NCBI GenBank assembly: GCA_964570825.1
Contig: CAZMZJ010000016.1
Location: 1-45,833, forward strand
Direction of reading: 5' to 3'
DNA length: 45,833 nt
Origin: UMGS1002 sp964570825
GTDB lineage: Bacteria; Bacillota; Clostridia; Oscillospirales; CAG-272
Below the pieces are notes generated by a model that worked only from the letters and a program-made list of their open reading frames with translations, searched no databases and was not told the DNA's origin. This document shows, piece by piece, positions 15,962 through 24,299 of this stretch. Position 1 is the first letter of the stretch. Each line of letters starts with the position of its first letter. Both the position numbers and the translations under genes were made by a program.

Positions 15962-16807
15962 TTAAATCCACCTTATCGATTTTGCTAATTCTTTGCCATT
16001 GACTATTATGAAATTCCGTCCGCCAAAATATCCCGCAGAAATTTTGTTGCCGTCAAGATATGCCGTCATGGTATGCGGAAGAGCCAACCACGATTCATAC
16101 GGATGTTCCGCGTAAACCATTCCGTCAATTATAAGTTCGTAGTGTTTACCTGCCTTGCGGTAGATGATATGGTGTCCTGACGCGTCTGCCTCTGAATAAA
16201 TCCTATGTTTCACGTTTTCTGCCGCGCGTATTGGAACCGAATTTTCAATGACAGTGCTGCCGGGCGCAGTGCCGTCTACCGCATTGTATGCGGTTACATC
16301 CGCAGGAACGCTTTCAGGCACAGGTTCTGCGGGCTGCTTTTGCAGCCTTCTACCGTATATTACTCCCATTATAAGGTAATAAAGTACCCAAAAATGAAAT
16401 AAAATGTCAAAAAACATATTTGAATTAAAAAATTTTATTAAAAAAAATATTAGCGTTGCGCAGTCAAACGCGAAATATACAAGTGCCGCTATCATCCATC
16501 CGTAATGTTTTTTTGAAAAAATCCAGAAAAGCAGATACGGGACGGTGAGTATGACAGCTATGCTTATCATTATTACGAATATTGTGGTAGAACCGTATTT
16601 CTCAAATATGTATCGGCCGCTGGATGCAATCAGATATGGTACTTCTGCCGAAAAAAGCATGTAAAAGTTAGCCCCAGATGCTGACAGAATGACATTTAAC
16701 ATGGTAAACGCTGTAACTGCAAGCAGGTTTGAACGTGCATTATTGTATCTCATTCTTACGTTAGCACATTGAGACTGCGATGGCATATTATTGAAATTCG
16801 CGCTCAT
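15962..16807 (-). CDS. Hypothetical multi-spanning membrane protein
   Basis: A 281-residue protein with about four membrane segments (roughly 26-45, 50-65, 73-97, 103-145) followed by a Pro/Ala/Val linker (about 155-190) and a soluble C-terminal beta-rich domain (KHYELIIDGMVYAE, YLDGNKISAGYFGGR). Proteins of this architecture are common in Clostridia, but I know of no established function. GGGGAG lies directly before the ATG and there is a perfect upstream promoter. It leads the minus-strand pair with the 170-residue membrane protein. Confidence 0.78.
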   Translation of the reverse strand: MSANFNNMPSQSQCANVRMRYNNARSNLLAVTAFTMLNVILSASGANFYMLFSAEVPYLIASSGRYIFEKYGSTTIFVIMISIAVILTVPYLLFWIFSKKHYGWMIAALVYFAFDCATLIFFLIKFFNSNMFFDILFHFWVLYYLIMGVIYGRRLQKQPAEPVPESVPADVTAYNAVDGTAPGSTVIENSVPIRAAENVKHRIYSEADASGHHIIYRKAGKHYELIIDGMVYAEHPYESWLALPHTMTAYLDGNKISAGYFGGRNFIIVNGKELAKSIRWI

Positions 16808-16842
16808 AACTCCCCCTTATTTTGTTCATTGTTTATACTAAC

Positions 16843-16871
16843 ATTATATCAACATAACCTTAAATTGTCAA
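16843..16871 (-). promoter_or_regulatory. Promoter of the membrane-protein pair
   Basis: Minus strand TTGACA (16866-16871), 17-base spacer, TATAAT (16843-16848): exact consensus. Confidence 0.86.
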
Positions 16872-17010
16872 TATGCGTATAAATTATTCGGGATTCCGAA
16901 CGCTTTCCTGCCATTCATTTGACATATGACCTTAAATTTTCATATACCGCATTGGGTCTTGAATTTCCGGATATTTATTTTTCGGCATCATGACTAAAGT
17001 AAAAAAATGC

Positions 17011-17047
17011 AACCGGGGCGCTTCATGAGAGAAGCGCCCCGGTTTTT
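17011..17047 (-). terminator. Terminator of the CAP-domain gene
   Basis: ACCGGGGCGCTTC (17012-17024) pairs perfectly with GAAGCGCCCCGGT (17031-17043) over six bases. TTTTT follows on plus and GCATTTTTTT on minus. It lies just past the minus-strand CAP gene. Confidence 0.85.
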
Positions 17048-17079
17048 CCGTATTCAGATTATTGTTATCTTCTGTGACA

Positions 17080-17922
17080 TCATCCTATAAACATCTGTGA
17101 CCAGTAGCTGCCGTTTGCCGAATAACCTACGCCGATCTCTGTGAAACTCGGATTGAGTATATTTGCGCGATGGCCTTCGGAGTTCATCCATGCGTCGAAC
17201 ACCTGCTGTGCCGTTGTCTGTCCCATTGCAATGTTTTCGCCGGCCGTGCGGTAGCTGATACCGAACTGCCTCATCATATCGAACGGCGAACCGTATGTCG
17301 GACTGGTATGAGAAAAATAACTGTTGTCCGCCATATCGTTTGCTTTCACCCTTGCGACATTTGAAAGTTTCTCGTTCAGAATTAGCTCGGGAAGGCCGTT
17401 TGCTTTGCGGGCCTGATTAACCAGCTCCACAACTTTGCGCTCGATGTCCAAAACAGACGAGCTGTTTGAGCTGACTGAACTGTCTCTGTTGTCTGAAAGT
17501 TTCTTCGCTGTTTCGGACGCCTTTGCGGCTGTAGCGGCGGCGGTTGTGCCGGCTGCCGCGACGTTTGCTTTTGATTCGGCTGTTGTTTCGGACGCTTTCG
17601 ACGCTGCTGTCTCCGAGGCTATTGATGCGACACTTGATGTCTCTGTCGAGCTTGCTGCCGCGCTTGTAAATGAGTTGGCGTAAGTAGTAGTCGTCTGGCG
17701 GCTCCCCGCATCAGGCGCGCAGGCCGTTTCAGCGTTTTCTGTATTGACATAGCCGGATGTGGCCGGCTGATCATTATTTTCGGTTTTTACATATGAGTTC
17801 TCTGTTGTGCTATTCTGTGCGAAAGCGCAGCCTGCGGTTGCCGATACGGAAAGCAGACAAATAAGTATTGCCGATGTCACAGATAAAATCTTGAATACTT
17901 TTTTCATAAAATTCAGTTTCAT
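17080..17922 (-). CDS. Secreted CAP-domain (SCP/PR-1-like) protein
   Basis: A 280-residue exported protein. The signal peptide covers residues 1 to about 36 (positive MKLNFMKK, hydrophobic core, AFA cleavage site). A Ser/Thr/Ala-rich low-complexity linker spans about 38-165, and a C-terminal CAP domain spans about 168-280 with NQARKANGLP, the YFSHTSP His, AGENIAMG and GHRANIL. In endospore formers such proteins (YkwD/SafA-like) sit on the cell surface or spore; the biochemical role is unsettled. ATG 17922 is fixed by AAAGGAGA five bases upstream. Single gene with promoter and terminator. Confidence 0.9.
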   Translation of the reverse strand: MKLNFMKKVFKILSVTSAILICLLSVSATAGCAFAQNSTTENSYVKTENNDQPATSGYVNTENAETACAPDAGSRQTTTTYANSFTSAAASSTETSSVASIASETAASKASETTAESKANVAAAGTTAAATAAKASETAKKLSDNRDSSVSSNSSSVLDIERKVVELVNQARKANGLPELILNEKLSNVARVKANDMADNSYFSHTSPTYGSPFDMMRQFGISYRTAGENIAMGQTTAQQVFDAWMNSEGHRANILNPSFTEIGVGYSANGSYWSQMFIG

Positions 17923-17988
17923 GTGCGTCTCCTTTTCGTTCTGTATTTCAGCGTCAGGGTTTTTTACTGCCGCCCTGCCGCGAATAAT

Positions 17989-18017
17989 ATTATACACTAC
18001 ATTATGCACAATATCAA
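17989..18017 (-). promoter_or_regulatory. Promoter of the CAP-domain gene
   Basis: Minus strand TTGATA (18012-18017), 17-base spacer, TATAAT (17989-17994). Confidence 0.72.
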
Positions 18018-18168
18018 TACAATAAATTTGGATATTATGCTAATACAAAATTTGAAAATATAACAAAAATAAAACATATATTTTAACAGTTATCCGCAAA
18101 CGCAGCATAAAGAGCCGCCGTGGCAGTGCCCTCACATCATCCATAAAGCAATACGCCCGCAAGACGAA

Positions 18169-18208
18169 GCGTCCTCCGGCAGATAAATTCAGCCGGAGGA
18201 CGCTTTTT
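18169..18208. terminator. Terminator-like hairpin downstream of the solute-binding protein gene
   Basis: GCGTCCTCCGGC (18169-18180) pairs perfectly with GCCGGAGGACGC (18192-18203). The T5 tract follows only on the plus strand; on the minus strand, where the adjacent gene needs it, the tail is a weak TTCGTCTT. Confidence 0.7.
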
Positions 18209-18218
18209 AACTTAAAAT

Positions 18219-19703
18219 TTATTTTTTACTATCGAAGGCATTCATAATGCTTTTTATGTAGCCGTCAAGCGCGCTTTCATTTGCCGCGAATGTAGAGTAC
18301 CAGCTGTCGGCCTGATTTTTTGTGAGCGCATTCCGGAAAAGCGAATATGTCAATTTTCCCATGCTGCTTGAGAACACACGGCCAAGGTCGAAGCTGACCG
18401 AACTCTTTATGATATCCCACATTGGGATATTTTCTTCACACGATGAATATTTGTACTTGAATGCTTTTTCGATTATTTCAGGCGTTGTTCCGCGATATGC
18501 CTCGGACGCAAGGCATTCAAGGGCTGCCGCTGAAACATCATTCTTTGAGGTCATCTTTGATATTGAATACATTGTATAGGTAAAACCAAGCGTGGTATAA
18601 TAATTTTCCTGGGCTTCATCGTATTTCGGAACCGGTACTACTCCGAAGCTGACGTCGCTCGAAGCGTAAACATCCTTTGCGGAACCGGCGCTGTCTATGA
18701 TGAACAGGCAATTGGAGCCTGTGAAGCAGGCGCGCGAAGAGGTATTGTCAGTTCCGAGGAAACCATCGGACACGTTGAAGAATGCGCAAAGCTTCGTCAG
18801 AAGTGTTTGGGATTTTTCACTGCACCAGGTGTCGGAAATAACAAGCTTGCCGTCCTTATCCTGCTTGACGGTTGAAAGCCCTGCTGCGAAGAAAAATGAG
18901 TCGGTCCAAACGTTTGTCACGGCAACGACGCCGTACCGGTCGCTGCTGTCGCGTGAATTGTTGCTGTTAAGGTCCTGATACATTCCAGAAGTAAGTTCTG
19001 TCATCTTATCAACAGTCCACTTGCCGCTATTGACAAGCCCGTACGGGTCGGCAAGCCCCATTGAGTCAATCATGCTCCTGTTGAAAAACATAACGAACAT
19101 GTAATAAAGCATGTTTGTAGATATGTCGCCAGAGCAGAAATAAAGCTTGTTGTTTATTGTAGCCTGCCCTATGAGGTTTTCAGGCCACCACGGCTTGGTG
19201 AAGTCAAGATACTCCTGCGACAAGAGGTCGGCTGTATAACCCCTTATTGCCATGGACGCTCCGCACATGCTGTAGCTTGCGAATACATCGTACTGGGCGT
19301 TGCCCGACATAACGTCTGCTTCCACTTCTTTGATATAACTATCCATGTTGGTGTTGTTGCCGGGAATCCCGTTGAAAACAAGTTTTATGTTAAGACGGCT
19401 CTCAACTGCGGCATTTCTGTTGTATACGGCATCCTCTATAATGTCGCCGGAAATCTGTGCGTCGAATTCCGGGCAGAGCGCCTCCTTCCAGTTGAGGAAG
19501 GTAACAGTCTGGCCGCTGAAGTTCAGATTATCCGGAAGCGAATCCTTTTCCGAATACGGAGCCTCGGTTTCGGTTACAGATTCCGCTGCTGTTGTTGAAA
19601 TTTCCGCCGTAGTTTCTTTATCCTCATAAGAGGGCTTGCCGCAACCGCTCAGAAGGGATATGACCATAACGACAGCGGCGAGTAATGCAGCTGATTTTTT
19701 CAT
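18219..19703 (-). CDS. ABC-type extracellular solute-binding lipoprotein (orphan)
   Basis: A 494-residue lipoprotein: signal peptide with lipobox LLSGC (Cys21), an acidic Thr/Glu-rich linker, then a periplasmic-binding-like fold of the family 1 (sugar-type) class. Recognisable parts are NLNFSGQTVTFLNW near the start, the SLSxEYLDFTKPWWPENLI-like region near residue 168, and GKWTVDKM. Such proteins capture a solute, usually a sugar or oligosaccharide, for an ABC importer. No permease or ATPase gene is nearby, so the partner must be elsewhere. GGAGAT precedes the ATG. It is 40 bases downstream of the EEP lipoprotein in the same operon, and both diverge from the AraC regulator. Confidence 0.88.
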   Translation of the reverse strand: MKKSAALLAAVVMVISLLSGCGKPSYEDKETTAEISTTAAESVTETEAPYSEKDSLPDNLNFSGQTVTFLNWKEALCPEFDAQISGDIIEDAVYNRNAAVESRLNIKLVFNGIPGNNTNMDSYIKEVEADVMSGNAQYDVFASYSMCGASMAIRGYTADLLSQEYLDFTKPWWPENLIGQATINNKLYFCSGDISTNMLYYMFVMFFNRSMIDSMGLADPYGLVNSGKWTVDKMTELTSGMYQDLNSNNSRDSSDRYGVVAVTNVWTDSFFFAAGLSTVKQDKDGKLVISDTWCSEKSQTLLTKLCAFFNVSDGFLGTDNTSSRACFTGSNCLFIIDSAGSAKDVYASSDVSFGVVPVPKYDEAQENYYTTLGFTYTMYSISKMTSKNDVSAAALECLASEAYRGTTPEIIEKAFKYKYSSCEENIPMWDIIKSSVSFDLGRVFSSSMGKLTYSLFRNALTKNQADSWYSTFAANESALDGYIKSIMNAFDSKK

Positions 19704-19743
19704 AACAAATCTCCTTTTTTATTTTTTATACTGGTATATGCCT

Positions 19744-21528
19744 TTATTTGAATTTTGCATCCGCATAAACCGGGCAGTGGTCGCTTCCGTTTATAACAGT
19801 ATCATTTACAATTACATCGTGATAAATTACCTGCACGGCGTCGGCTGAAACAAATATATGGTCAATGATATTGCCATCTCTGCCGGGGAGCTGCCCTATC
19901 GTGTGTCCCGAATTTGTAATTGTGTCGGCTCCGGCAAGCGCTGTCAGCATCGAATCCTTCATAAGTTCGGATTGCATCATCGGTCCGAGAGATTCTGCCG
20001 AAATCGTAGAATTCCAGTCGCCTGTGCTGAATACGGGTATAGATGGATGCTTTGCGCGTATGCCATCAATCGTTTCGAGCACGGTTTTGCAGTTTGATAT
20101 TCTGTATTGCACCCCCTCGACACTGTTCGAAAGCCCAGGGTCATATGTATTTGCCACAATTGTATTATGGGTGTTTGTAACGGCAAAAAGCTTGCCGTCT
20201 GATATCCGGCGGAACACAGCCCAGCTGACTCCCCACGGAATTACTTTTGTTCTGAAGCGCGTAAATCCGTATTCCACGAGGATATATTTATCCCTCAGAT
20301 AAAGAATCTGCTGATATACCTGCCCTCCGTCGGATGCCGTAAACGGCACCGCCATGTATTCGCCCTCAAGATAAGGCATAAGAGCGTTAAGCTGCGTGTT
20401 GCGCGCCTCCTGCAGCCCGATTATATCCGGCAGATATGAAAGATATGTCTGCATAAGGCATTTCATGCGGTAGGGGGTGTCGAACGACTCGCTGTCGGTA
20501 AAAAGCACATTGCTTGTCATGACGCGCAGCTCGGCTCCGTCATGTCTTTTTGCAAGCCCGTCGTACGCGTTCCCGGTGCAGCAAAGCTGGTTTGCTTCTA
20601 TTGCGGCAGATTTTGCGCTGTCAAGACGCTTTTCAAAGGAATCTACAAGCGCAAGTATCGCCGCCGGACCGCCTGCCGCCAGTTCAATGTTTCCGCCCGA
20701 ACAGCTTACCGAGTAATCGTCAAGCGGCATATCGTCCGATATAGAGAGCTTTATATGGTTTTCGCCTGCAGCCGCCGATTTTTTTACTATGGCAGGAAGA
20801 CGGCCGCTTTTCTCGGCAATCATGCCGCTTAATTTTTCCGCTGCGTAGCTTTCGACGGCGGTGGGACAATCGGAAATGACAATAGAAAATTTTTCAACCG
20901 GTATGCCGAGCATGCTCATACCCTCCAAGGAATAATTTTTATGCTGCAGATAGCTTCCGTACCAAAACAGCGCTTCTCCTTCTTTTTTAAGAGAAAGCTG
21001 AAAGTAGGACACGGCTTCTCCGAGCAGCACATCTGTGTTTGCGAAAATTACTATCTTGCTGCCGGATTTTGAAATCAGAAAATCGCTGTAAAGCACCGTG
21101 TCTCCGAGATTTTTTGACTCGCGCCGGTTTGTTTCTCCGATAAGTATTTCAAAGCCGTCGTTGTCCGGGCTTACGCCCGGCATTACCCAGTCGTCTTTTA
21201 TTTTAATCGTTTTGCCGGTTTTCTGTTCGAGCGTTTTTTTAAGATTTACCGCAATATTCTGCACTGAAACTGAGGCTTTGCTTCCGTAAATTACCGTATA
21301 TTCAGAGATATCAGCCGAGCGCGAATCTTCATCAAATGACGTCGTGATTTCAGATGCCGCGGAGGATTCCGTGTCTGATGCGGCGCTATCGCCGGCATTA
21401 TCGGTCTTGCATGAAGCAAGAAAAAGGGTTAAGATAGCTGCTATTATGAAGGCGGCAGCGGATTCCCATTCAATGTTTTTGAACGGTTCTACAAAAATTC
21501 CACATGTGAAAATTTTTCTTTTTTTCAT
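19744..21528 (-). CDS. Secreted EEP-family lipoprotein
   Basis: A 594-residue predicted lipoprotein. An unusually long N terminus (about 25 residues) precedes the hydrophobic core and lipobox LASC (Cys40). A Ser/Thr/Asp linker follows, then a middle region (about 75-320) with repeated alpha/beta pattern that I cannot assign, and a C-terminal endonuclease/exonuclease/phosphatase domain (about 335-594). The EEP residues are intact: TSNVLF, GLQEAR, NTHNT, STGDWNST and GSDHCPVYAD. It should act outside the cell on nucleic acids, phospholipids or phosphorylated sugars. There is no clear ribosome binding site before ATG 21528, so the start is less certain. First gene of a two-gene operon with the solute-binding protein; divergent from araC. 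Confidence 0.82.
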   Translation of the reverse strand: MKKRKIFTCGIFVEPFKNIEWESAAAFIIAAILTLFLASCKTDNAGDSAASDTESSAASEITTSFDEDSRSADISEYTVIYGSKASVSVQNIAVNLKKTLEQKTGKTIKIKDDWVMPGVSPDNDGFEILIGETNRRESKNLGDTVLYSDFLISKSGSKIVIFANTDVLLGEAVSYFQLSLKKEGEALFWYGSYLQHKNYSLEGMSMLGIPVEKFSIVISDCPTAVESYAAEKLSGMIAEKSGRLPAIVKKSAAAGENHIKLSISDDMPLDDYSVSCSGGNIELAAGGPAAILALVDSFEKRLDSAKSAAIEANQLCCTGNAYDGLAKRHDGAELRVMTSNVLFTDSESFDTPYRMKCLMQTYLSYLPDIIGLQEARNTQLNALMPYLEGEYMAVPFTASDGGQVYQQILYLRDKYILVEYGFTRFRTKVIPWGVSWAVFRRISDGKLFAVTNTHNTIVANTYDPGLSNSVEGVQYRISNCKTVLETIDGIRAKHPSIPVFSTGDWNSTISAESLGPMMQSELMKDSMLTALAGADTITNSGHTIGQLPGRDGNIIDHIFVSADAVQVIYHDVIVNDTVINGSDHCPVYADAKFK

Positions 21529-21888
21529 ATTTTTTAATTATAAAGCCGCAGCGAAAAAATCAGAGTGTGTCTGGATGTGCTGTCTGCGGGCGAAAAGCAC
21601 AGTCCTGATGTGTTTTTAACAAAAGCCATTAAAACCGATAAAAATTTCATATTTCTTATATCATCCAATTATTTCCTCTGATTTTGACGAAAGGGAAAAA
21701 TTATACTGAAACATCGATTATTTTAGAATAAAAATCATTTTACTTATGAATCCTGCATAATAAAATCTATCATTTTGACATCGAAAATGCAACAGACAAA
21801 CTCCACATTTGCTTGTATATTTCCTACATTAGTTTACGTCCGCGGCGATATGTTTTTAAGCCGCACGGACAATATTTTATTGTGTATA
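21529..21888. other. AraC / lipoprotein divergent intergenic region
   Basis: About 360 AT-rich bases between the lipoprotein start and the AraC promoter. I see no gene. A TATAAT on the minus strand near 21703 could serve the lipoprotein operon but has no good -35 box, which would suit an activator-dependent promoter. ATCATTTT recurs at about 21734 and 21772. Confidence 0.4.
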
Positions 21889-21917
21889 TTGACAACCGTT
21901 GTTTTTGTTTTTATAAT
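21889..21917 (+). promoter_or_regulatory. Promoter of the AraC-type regulator
   Basis: An exact TTGACA (21889-21894), 17-base spacer, TATAAT (21912-21917). It leaves a leader of about 150 bases. Confidence 0.83.
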
Positions 21918-22071
21918 CAAATTAAAGAACAAAGGCAGGATGGAGCTGAAGGATAAATCATGCGTTTGGCGATATGTGTGCAATTTAAGCCGTGTAATGC
22001 CGTTGGAAAGCCAGTCATGACACATCGAAACCCGAACAGCATCCGCCTTTGCGGAAAGGGATGTCATAAGG

Positions 22072-22995
22072 ATGAGAAGCATTGTATATAAAAGCACCCG
22101 CTATTCTCCTCGCGACGGACATATATACACACGTCTGAGGAAGGATTCCGACAATGCCCCCAATCCGGCAGCAGAACGGTTTGTCAACTACCTTACCTGC
22201 TTCAACACTGACGACAGCGGTGTCATTCCGATGAGCGTGGGACATGACTGCAGCCGTCCGCCGCGCGTGATTTTCCGCCAGTCGGACAACCGCCTCATAA
22301 TTCATTTCATCAAGCGCGGAAGTATAAAGTATAATGACTCTGAAATATGCGCGGGACAGTATTTTTACACGCTTCCGCTTGAGAAGCATGTTATCCGTTT
22401 TTTCGACGAGAGTTTTGAAATGTTCTACATCACGCTTCACGGAAAAAAACTGAACGAATTTATTGCCGAAAACAATTTTGACAAAGCGCCTCATATAGGC
22501 GAGTGTGCTTTTCTCGATAAAATTGCCCCGCTGTTCAACAGCATAATATATGAAAAACACGAGGATACGGATCTGTATACCTATATATACAGCACGGTCT
22601 GGCAGATACTCTCGTATCTGATCCATCAGAACGATACCCTTGCTTCAACACGCCAGACCGAAGATAATGATTATGTAAGCAGAGCCGTAAAGATTATATC
22701 CGAAAAATTTTCGCATGATATTTCGGTTGCCTCGATAGCGTCAGAGCTGTGCATAAGCCCAGATTATCTCGGAAATCTTTTCAGAAAACAGCGCAACTGC
22801 TCTCCTCAGCAGATGATAACGCAATTCCGCATGGAGCTTGCAAACTCGCTTCTTACTTCTGAAAATCCATATAAACTCTCATACATTGCACAGATTTGCG
22901 GATATAACGACTATGCCTATTTCAGCAAAATGTTCCATAAATACAAAGGCGTCTCGCCAAGCAGCCTGCGCGCAAAATTCAATCCGAGGAAATAA
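22072..22995 (+). CDS. AraC-family transcriptional regulator
   Basis: A 307-residue regulator. The N-terminal cupin-like sensing region (about 60-170) contains IIHFIKRGSIKYND and a QYFYTLPLEKH segment. The C-terminal double helix-turn-helix (about 205-303) contains ISVASIASELCISPDYLGNLFRK and the AraC signature IAQICGYNDYAYFSKMFHKY. GGAAAGGG lies 11 bases before the ATG. Divergent placement implies control of the EEP-lipoprotein/solute-binding-protein operon, probably by sensing a sugar; this is inference from layout. A weak hairpin follows the stop. Confidence 0.92.
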   Translation: MRSIVYKSTRYSPRDGHIYTRLRKDSDNAPNPAAERFVNYLTCFNTDDSGVIPMSVGHDCSRPPRVIFRQSDNRLIIHFIKRGSIKYNDSEICAGQYFYTLPLEKHVIRFFDESFEMFYITLHGKKLNEFIAENNFDKAPHIGECAFLDKIAPLFNSIIYEKHEDTDLYTYIYSTVWQILSYLIHQNDTLASTRQTEDNDYVSRAVKIISEKFSHDISVASIASELCISPDYLGNLFRKQRNCSPQQMITQFRMELANSLLTSENPYKLSYIAQICGYNDYAYFSKMFHKYKGVSPSSLRAKFNPRK

Positions 22996-23093
22996 TAGCG
23001 GGTCCGTAAGACTTCATGGCCCGTGCTCACATGACAAATGGTTAACTGCATGATTTTTTTAATGCAACGCGCACGGCATTCTGTCAGCAATTT

Positions 23094-23128
23094 CGGCGGG
23101 GAAGCCTTCCGATAAGACTCCCCCGCCG
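23094..23128 (-). terminator. Weak terminator-like hairpin
   Basis: CGGCGGGG (23094-23101) pairs with CCCCGCCG (23121-23128). No T tract on either strand, but it lies just after the small minus-strand gene. Confidence 0.4.
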
Positions 23129-23149
23129 TATCCGATTATTATTTGCCCC

Positions 23150-23380
23150 TTATTTCGGCTGCTGTCCCGGCTTTTTCCCGTTTACGCTCTCACCGCCGGG
23201 GCTGTCGCGGCGCAAGCCCTGTCTGGTATCCTTACCCGGGGTTGCGCCGGTTGACACCCATTGATTGTTGTCTGCTGTCTTTTTATCCTTTTTGGGTTCA
23301 TTGGCGCTGTGGCTTGCGCTTCCGGCCTTATTATTGTCGGTCGCCGGGAGGAGCTTCAAATGCTTTTTTTCGTTATCCAT
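23150..23380 (-). CDS. Small hydrophilic hypothetical protein
   Basis: A 76-residue protein without Cys or membrane segment, rich in Lys, Asp, Asn, Gly and Pro, probably disordered. I do not recognise it. AAAGGAGA lies six bases before the ATG, which is the main argument that it is real. Single gene on the minus strand between araC and the sigma-factor region. The 356 bases from 23381 to 23736 hold no other supported gene. Confidence 0.6.
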   Translation of the reverse strand: MDNEKKHLKLLPATDNNKAGSASHSANEPKKDKKTADNNQWVSTGATPGKDTRQGLRRDSPGGESVNGKKPGQQPK

Positions 23381-23736
23381 ATTTTTCTCCTTTTAATTTT
23401 TTCGGGACTTTCCGATCATATTATTCCCGCTTTTGGAGGTTATATGATATTTTTACGGAATATATTTCAAATTTTCTATAAATCAGGCATCTGCACAATA
23501 GCGGAATTTTCGAAAAATTTTTATAAAATTGCATAATAGCTCAGATGAAAATGCTTTTTTAACGAGATATATGTGTGAGGGCGCCTTGAATATGTTTTAA
23601 CGTGAGGAGATTAAATGAGATAAAAGTATGAATCGAGTCACCTTTCGGACAGTGAGCTTTTTTGGCTTTACTGCCTGACAGAGCGGCAAAACCGTTTTTC
23701 TACAGTGTACAGTCAAGGGAAAGGTATGGTCATTAA

Positions 23737-24297
23737 ATGGAAGACGAAGCGATAGTCAGGCTTTTCTTGGCAAGAAACGAAAATGCGTTGACCGAAACGC
23801 AGAAAAAGTACGGCGGGTATCTTTTACGGATTGCCGGTAATATTCTCGGAAACGCATCCGACGGAGAGGAATGTGTGAACGACACCTACCTTGCCGCGTG
23901 GAATTCGATTCCGCCGCAGATACCTCAAATACTGCGTACATATTTGGGTAAGCTGGTACGTCGTATCTCAATTGACCGTTACAGGAAACGCTCGGCGGAA
24001 AAACGAGGAGGAAGCGAGGTCGAGCTCTCTATTGACGAACTTGATGAATGCCTTCCGGCCGTCGGGAATGTCGGCGAGGAAATAGAGAACGAAAGGCTCG
24101 GCGCTGTTATCGGAGAGTTTCTTGAAAAACTGCCTTGTGATAAACGCCGGATGTTCATCTGCCGTTATTTTAATTCGTATTCCATGAAAGACATTGCCAA
24201 AACATTCGAAATAAGCGAAACCAAGGCGGCAAACGTGCTTTGGCGCGTGCGCGCAGAGCTTAAAAAATATCTTGAAAGCGAGGATTTGTTTTTATAA
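23737..24297 (+). CDS. ECF-type RNA polymerase sigma factor
   Basis: A 186-residue sigma-70-family ECF factor. Region 2 (about 15-85) has KYGGYLLRIAGNIL, the acidic GEECVNDTYLAAWNSIPP and RRISIDRYRKR. Region 4 (about 125-180) has LEKLPCDKRRMFICRYF and a helix-turn-helix SMKDIAKTFEISETKAANVL. AAAGG lies about 14 bases upstream of the ATG. It is two bases from the next gene, a membrane-anchored protein, the classic sigma/anti-sigma arrangement. The inducing signal is not evident, and no matching target promoter was identified. Confidence 0.92.
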   Translation: MEDEAIVRLFLARNENALTETQKKYGGYLLRIAGNILGNASDGEECVNDTYLAAWNSIPPQIPQILRTYLGKLVRRISIDRYRKRSAEKRGGSEVELSIDELDECLPAVGNVGEEIENERLGAVIGEFLEKLPCDKRRMFICRYFNSYSMKDIAKTFEISETKAANVLWRVRAELKKYLESEDLFL

Positions 24298-24299
24298 TT

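Noticed and set aside
21493..21516. Palindrome around CACATGTG at the start of the EEP lipoprotein gene
   Set aside because: The flanking bases do not pair, so only an 8-base core remains, which is expected by chance.
22015..22626. 203-codon minus-strand frame
   Set aside because: Antisense to the AraC gene.
23590..23736. Short frames preceded by AGGAGA before the ECF sigma gene
   Set aside because: The best-placed ATG reads two codons to a stop; a 16-codon frame follows without a site.
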